This document shows, piece after piece, positions 21,085 to 25,081 of a stretch of 25,081 bases of DNA; position 1 is the first letter of the stretch, and each line of letters begins with the position of its first letter. The stretch is from Dehalococcoidia bacterium (GTDB lineage: Bacteria; Chloroflexota; Dehalococcoidia; GIF9; AB-539-J10), in NCBI GenBank assembly GCA_029857995.1, contig JAOUFZ010000005.1:1-25081 (forward strand). The letters run 5' to 3'. The position numbers and the translations under genes were made by a program. A model generated the notes under the pieces. That model worked only from the letters and a program-made list of their open reading frames with translations, ran no database searches and was not told the origin of the DNA.

Positions 21085-22154
21085 TTTGTTGCTCTTTTTG
21101 AAGCATGTCTTTCCAGAGCACGATAGAAAGCACCCCAAAAGGGATCGACCAAGGGGTGCTCTAGCTTCTTTTCTTCTCCCGCTTCCACCAGTATCATTCC
21201 ATGCTTAGGATTTATCAATTGGCCCACAATTGACGAGGAAATTCCTTTTTGGGACAAAGCTGCTACTATTTCCTGGGCCCTGTGTTCTCGGCAGGCGATA
21301 ATCAAGGTCCCCTCGCTGATAGAGGCATAAGGATCGATATCAAAAAGGTTACATATCTCTTCTACACAGTCTTCAAGCACAATGCGCTCTTTCTCTATTC
21401 TGATCCCCAAATTGGCAGCTTGGGACAGTTCAAATAGACCACCCCATATACCACATTCAGTGGCATCGTGCATAGCACTAACACCTTCTTCCCTCGCCCC
21501 CACATTAACTGCTGTTAAGGCGTCTTCCACCACCGACATTTTATAGAATATTTTTTCTGCCCTCTGGCTAAACTCAAGACCAAAGTTCTCTTCAATAAGT
21601 TTAGGAAACATGGCAGCAAATATACCCGTTGCCTCAACGGCTGGACCTTTAGTGATGATTATCTTATCGCCAGCCCTAGCCAATTTCGGGGTAACATATT
21701 CATCTTTCCTTCCGACGCTGATTACCGTGGCACCGCCTACCATGGGATAGTGGCAATTTTCGTATCTAGCGGTGTGGCCGCATACAACCGATATCCCCAA
21801 TTTCTCACATTCCCGATGCATCGTATCCCATACTATCTCCAGTTGTTCCTTGGTCATCTCCATAGGCAGGTTCAAATCTATTGACAAAAATTTGGGCTTG
21901 AGTCCGGAGGTGACAGCATCGGAAACAAGGATATGAATAGCAAACCAAGCAGCTCTTTCCCAGCCATATTCAGGAACGATAAACACAGGATCTGTGGTCA
22001 GGGCTACTGCTTTGTCCCCAATCTCGACTATCCCCACATCCACTCCGTGCTGAGGGCCCACCAACACCGCTTGGCTTTTCGCCCCCAAGCGAGGATATAT
22101 CAATTCGTTAAAGATTTTCGGGGAGATTTTCCCAATCTCAGGAAGCTGATTCAC
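21081..22154 (-). CDS. AIR synthase/HypE-like protein
   Basis: 357 aa of the AIRS superfamily (shared by PurM, HypE, ThiL, SelD), with N- and C-terminal halves: PQHGVDVGIVEIGDKAVALTTDPVFIVPEYGWERAAWFAIH, GGATVISVGRKDE, ITKGPAVEATGIFAAMFP, MHDATECGIWGGLFELSQA, and SEGTLIIACRE. The family uses ATP to activate a small molecule, but the exact reaction of this subgroup is not known to me. It lacks the N-terminal Cys/Sec loop of SelD. GTG 22152-22154 starts 17 bp inside the iscU end. Its place after nifS and iscU hints at a link to sulfur or cluster chemistry. Confidence 0.85.
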   Translation of the reverse strand: MNQLPEIGKISPKIFNELIYPRLGAKSQAVLVGPQHGVDVGIVEIGDKAVALTTDPVFIVPEYGWERAAWFAIHILVSDAVTSGLKPKFLSIDLNLPMEMTKEQLEIVWDTMHRECEKLGISVVCGHTARYENCHYPMVGGATVISVGRKDEYVTPKLARAGDKIIITKGPAVEATGIFAAMFPKLIEENFGLEFSQRAEKIFYKMSVVEDALTAVNVGAREEGVSAMHDATECGIWGGLFELSQAANLGIRIEKERIVLEDCVEEICNLFDIDPYASISEGTLIIACREHRAQEIVAALSQKGISSSIVGQLINPKHGMILVEAGEEKKLEHPLVDPFWGAFYRALERHASKRATK

Positions 22155-22560
22155 TCTTACTGCTATCTTCCTGCTTTTTAGATTTGTTTAAATAATCCTC
22201 AATAGCCGATTTGAGCGCCTCCTCAGCAAGGACCGAGCAGTGCATCTTGAGTGCCGGCAGACCATCTAAAGCTTCAGCTACTGCTCTGTTGGAGATTTTC
22301 AGAGCCTCTTTTATGCTCTTCCCCTTCACTATCTCAGTGACCATGGAACTTGTGGCAATGGCGGCTCCACAGCCGAAGGTCTTGAATTTAGCATCAACGA
22401 TGATGCCATCCTCGACCTTAATGTAAAGCTCCATGATATCGCCGCAGACAGGATTCCCGACATGCCCGATGCCATCGGGGTTCTCTATCTCCCCGACATT
22501 GCGGGGATTCTGGAAGTGGTCCATCACTTTCTTGCTGTATTGTGACCAGACATCAGGCAT
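22138..22560 (-). CDS. iscU: IscU/NifU-type iron-sulfur cluster scaffold
   Basis: 140 aa. Holds the nascent Fe-S cluster made from sulfur delivered by NifS. The three ligand cysteines and the assisting Asp are visible: C39 and D41 in NPVCGD, C64 in FGCGAAIA, and C108 in MHCSVLAEEAL. DHFQNPRNVG opens the domain. The C-terminus has a low-complexity charged tail (NKSKKQEDSSKSESAS). It lies 11 bp after nifS. Confidence 0.96.
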   Translation of the reverse strand: MPDVWSQYSKKVMDHFQNPRNVGEIENPDGIGHVGNPVCGDIMELYIKVEDGIIVDAKFKTFGCGAAIATSSMVTEIVKGKSIKEALKISNRAVAEALDGLPALKMHCSVLAEEALKSAIEDYLNKSKKQEDSSKSESAS

Positions 22561-22571
22561 TTGGTCCGCTC

Positions 22572-23738
22572 CTATTTTTGAGTTTTCAAAAGCGGGGACA
22601 TGGTTCTCAACTTGGCGACAATTCCCGGCAAGACCTCTAGCACCCGCTCCACGTCTGCCTCAGTGTTTTCTCGCCCCAGGGTAAACCTGAGCGAGCCATG
22701 AGCTTCCTCGGGGGAAAGCCCCAGTGCCAGAAGAACATGGGACGGCTCCAGACTTGCCGAGCTACAGGCTGAGCCAGTGGAAGCGCAGATGCCCTCTAAA
22801 TCAAGATTCAAAATCATAGATTCCCCTTCCACAAAATCCACGCTGACATTGATATTGTTGGGCAACCTCTTATTGGGATGACCGTTTAAGCGAATGTGGT
22901 CAATTCGCTCCATGAGACCTTTAATTAGCCTGTCTCGAAGACCGGCCAGCTGTTCTATCTCCTTGTCTATCTCCTGCCCGGCAAGCTCTACCGCTTTACC
23001 CAGCCCTACGATACTAGGAACATTTTCGGTACCGGCCCTGCGCCTTTTTTCTTGCTCTCCTCCATGCATAAGGGGGACTAATTTGGTGCCCTTCCTGACA
23101 TACAGCGCCCCCACTCCTTTAGGTCCGTATAACTTGTGCGCCGAAATAGAGAGCAAGTCCACCCCGAGTTTATCCACGTTCACCGGAATATGCCCCACTG
23201 TCTGTACGGCATCGGTGTGAAAATAGACGTCGGCTTCTCTGGCAATTTTACCTATTTCTTCCACAGGCTCTATGGTGCCTACTTCGTTGCTGGCATGCAT
23301 GACTGTGATAAGGATAGTCTTATCGGTGATAGCTTTTCTGACATCGTCAGGGTCAACCAGGCCATACTCGTTTACCGGGAGGTAAGTTATTTCAAATCCT
23401 CTTCTTTCCAGAAACCTGCAAACCTCCAGTACTGCATGGTGCTCAATGGAAGTCGTGATGATGTGATTCCCTTTATGCTCGCTAGCATCGACGACGCCCT
23501 TCAGGGCGAAATTATCCGCCTCCGTTCCTCCGCTGGTAAAAATAATCTCCTCGCTCCGGGCGCCGATAAGTTCCGCCACTTTGATTCTGGCCTCTTCCAT
23601 AGCTCCCCTCGCCTCCTGTCCGTAGGAATAGATGCTCGAAGGATTGCCAAAGGAGTCGGCGAAATAAGGCAGCATGGCTTTAACCACCTCAGGGTGAGTT
23701 GGCGTGGTGGCAGCGTGGTCCAGATATATTCTTCGCAT
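22572..23738 (-). CDS. nifS: Cysteine desulfurase (NifS/IscS type)
   Basis: 388 aa, full length. It takes sulfur from cysteine, giving alanine and an enzyme persulfide. Key parts: YLDHAATTPTHPEV at the start, TSGGTEADNFAL, the PLP lysine K202 in SAHKLYGPKG, MHGGEQEKRRRAGTENVP, and the catalytic loop CASTGSACSSAS with C325. ATG 23736-23738 abuts the TAG of the NIL gene. It feeds IscU and, given FdhD in the same window, may also feed molybdenum cofactor sulfuration (inference). Confidence 0.97.
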   Translation of the reverse strand: MRRIYLDHAATTPTHPEVVKAMLPYFADSFGNPSSIYSYGQEARGAMEEARIKVAELIGARSEEIIFTSGGTEADNFALKGVVDASEHKGNHIITTSIEHHAVLEVCRFLERRGFEITYLPVNEYGLVDPDDVRKAITDKTILITVMHASNEVGTIEPVEEIGKIAREADVYFHTDAVQTVGHIPVNVDKLGVDLLSISAHKLYGPKGVGALYVRKGTKLVPLMHGGEQEKRRRAGTENVPSIVGLGKAVELAGQEIDKEIEQLAGLRDRLIKGLMERIDHIRLNGHPNKRLPNNINVSVDFVEGESMILNLDLEGICASTGSACSSASLEPSHVLLALGLSPEEAHGSLRFTLGRENTEADVERVLEVLPGIVAKLRTMSPLLKTQK

Positions 23739-23981
23739 CTAACCTTCTACAATATCTCCGACGATAGGGTCAACCCTTACTCCTTTGCCAGTTACCCAGG
23801 CAATCCCGCGCTCGATATCATCTACTTTCCCCTCCAATTCAAGAACTACCCATCCCTTATCTCCGTTTATGTCGGCGCGGCGGATATTAGTCACCACTTT
23901 GAACCGCTGGCCAAGGTTGTAAATGATGGGCTCCTTGATTAATTCCGGGGGAAAAGTGAATTTTACTCCTCGCTTGACCAT
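23739..23981 (-). CDS. NIL-domain protein
   Basis: 80 aa, a single NIL domain: FTFPPELIKEPIIYNLGQRFKVVTNIRRADI, then GWVVLELEG and the DDIERGIAWVTGKGVRVDPI end. NIL domains are ferredoxin-like folds found in methionine transporter ATPases and beside Fe-S proteins, where they may bind a small ligand. It is the first gene of the nifS-iscU operon. AGGAGG precedes ATG 23979-23981. Confidence 0.9.
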   Translation of the reverse strand: MVKRGVKFTFPPELIKEPIIYNLGQRFKVVTNIRRADINGDKGWVVLELEGKVDDIERGIAWVTGKGVRVDPIVGDIVEG

Positions 23982-24013
23982 ATTATCCTCCTGATGCTTC
24001 TTCTAGAGCTAGA

Positions 24014-24019
24014 ATTATA
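24014..24019 (-). promoter_or_regulatory. -10 element for the NIL-nifS-iscU operon
   Basis: TATAAT on the minus strand, ~33 bases before the NIL start, in the 66-bp gap after threonine synthase. The -35 is poor, so an activator may be needed or the promoter may be weak. Confidence 0.45.
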
Positions 24020-24047
24020 ACACGAGTTGAATATTACAGACTCGAGC

Positions 24048-25081
24048 TCACTTACCCAAAACTTCCTCGAAGGATTCCAAGGTGGGCTGGATTACGAAGG
24101 GATGAACCGTCCCAGCTATCACTTCCTGGGTTTTCGGTCCTGCCCCGGTAATGAAAGCCACGGTAAGCTCATCCCTCTTGATTATGCCCGAGGCCACTAG
24201 CTTTCTCAACCCCGCTATTACCACGCCGCCAGCCGTCTCGGCAAAGATGCCTTCAGTCTCGGCCAGCAGCTTCATCCCCTCAACCAGTTCTTCATCGGTG
24301 ACAGCACAAGCGCCGCCCCCTGACTGCCGGGCAACTCTCAATGCGTAATAACCGTCAGCCGGGTTCCCAACAGCTATAGACTTGGCGATGGTATTTGGTT
24401 TCACAGGGTGGACCTGGAGAATACCTGCCTCGAAAGCATTGACAATTGGGGAAGAACCCGCAGCCTGGGTAAGATACATGTGAGTATTGACTGGTTGAAC
24501 CAAACCCAGCATAGAAAACTCGTCCAGGCCTTTCCATATCCGTGTAAAGAGGAGTCCGGAGGCAGCGGGAGCCACTACGCAATCGGGAGCAAGCCACCCC
24601 AGTTGCTCAGCTACTTCGTAACCCAGGGTTTTGCTCCCCTCAGCATAGTAAGGTCGGAGATTAATGTTGATGAACCCCCAATTATACTTCTGCGCTAACT
24701 GGCTACAGACGCGGTTGACATCGTCATAGCTTCCCTTGACTGTCACCAGAACCGGGTTGTAGATTGCTATTCCTGTCAACTTACCTGGTTCTACATCAGA
24801 AGGAACGAAAACATAGGACTTTATGTTTGCTTTGGCAGCATGAGCCGCCACACTTGCCGCCAGATTGCCGGTTGAGGCACAAGCCACGGTATCAAATCCA
24901 AATTCTCTCGCCTTAGTGATAGCTACCGAGACCACCCGATCCTTGAAGGAATATGTTGGGTTAAGGCAATCGTTTTTGATATAGAGCTTATCCAGCCCCA
25001 CTTCTTGTCCCAGATTATCAGCCTTAACAAGAGGAGTGAATCCCGTGCCAATATCCACTACATCGCCATCTACAGGCAACA
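24048..25081 (-). CDS. thrC: Threonine synthase (N-terminal part outside window)
   Basis: At least 344 codons, open to the window edge. The TTG at 25077-25079 is not a convincing start, and about 60-80 N-terminal residues are probably missing. It is a PLP enzyme converting O-phosphohomoserine to threonine. The PLP lysine lies in NPTYSFKDRVVS, the phosphate loop in CASTGNLAASVAAHAA, and a late GIFAETAGGVVIAGL stretch is typical of the fold. EPGKLTGIAIY and GSKTLGYEVAEQLGW support threonine synthase over other fold-type II enzymes. It ends 66 bp before the NIL gene and may be in a separate unit. Confidence 0.93.
   Translation of the reverse strand, partial: LPVDGDVVDIGTGFTPLVKADNLGQEVGLDKLYIKNDCLNPTYSFKDRVVSVAITKAREFGFDTVACASTGNLAASVAAHAAKANIKSYVFVPSDVEPGKLTGIAIYNPVLVTVKGSYDDVNRVCSQLAQKYNWGFININLRPYYAEGSKTLGYEVAEQLGWLAPDCVVAPAASGLLFTRIWKGLDEFSMLGLVQPVNTHMYLTQAAGSSPIVNAFEAGILQVHPVKPNTIAKSIAVGNPADGYYALRVARQSGGGACAVTDEELVEGMKLLAETEGIFAETAGGVVIAGLRKLVASGIIKRDELTVAFITGAGPKTQEVIAGTVHPFVIQPTLESFEEVLGK

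Noticed and set aside
21081..22154. SelD (selenophosphate synthetase) for the AIR-synthase-like gene
   Set aside because: It lacks the SelD N-terminal Cys/Sec-containing loop. The opening and internal motifs fit the HypE-like group better.

Overview
The window reads as chromosomal DNA from an anaerobic bacterium. The gene content is an Fe-S type quinolinate synthase, FdhD and a MOSC protein, corrinoid/Fe-S type proteins, an arsenic resistance island and IscU/NifS. Intergenic DNA is rich in small dyad repeats. Together these suggest a subsurface Chloroflexota (Dehalococcoidia-like) genome. That placement is inference from general resemblance, not from a marker gene. No rRNA, tRNA, CRISPR array or insertion sequence was found.

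Layout. (1) 1-5050: on the plus strand, the C-terminal end of an acyl-CoA/AMP-forming ligase, then livG and livF. Facing them on the minus strand is livH-livM. (2) 5051-7640: a small GIY-YIG protein set among repeats, then a LivK-type lipoprotein. The lipoprotein gene has a perfect-consensus promoter, a ~300-nt leader full of hairpins, and a strong terminator. Ligase, ATPases, permeases and binding protein probably form one branched-chain-amino-acid-type uptake system (true substrate unknown). (3) 7640-8800: repeats and cutA. (4) 8792-10953: MOSC-fdhD-nadA, overlapping genes on the minus strand. (5) 10996-20580: a long arsenic island on the minus strand. An ArsR/ArsM module has its own promoter and operator. 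A second ArsR, with a CVC metal site and its own promoter and operators, precedes an ArsP-like permease, a thioredoxin-like protein, a CC-motif protein, a 45-aa coupled ORF, an Fe-S protein, ArsF-like and ArsG-like proteins, a PKD-repeat protein, an MtrA-like corrinoid/Fe-S fusion, ACR3, and a YHS-containing permease broken by an in-frame TGA. (6) 20677-23981: NIL protein, NifS, IscU, an AIR-synthase-like protein and a CoA-binding protein that also carries an in-frame TGA. (7) 24048-25081: threonine synthase, running off the right edge.

The most interesting part is the arsenic island. It combines ordinary export and methylation genes (ACR3, ArsM, ArsP-like) with ArsF/ArsG-type redox and permease genes. 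It also has two proteins sharing a corrinoid-protein-type [4Fe-4S] module, one of them fused to an MtrA-like cobamide domain. This suggests, but does not prove, a corrinoid-dependent step in arsenic or organoarsenical metabolism. Other points worth checking are the two genes broken by TGA, the structured leader of the binding-protein gene, and a repeat family whose central hairpins vary while keeping their pairing.
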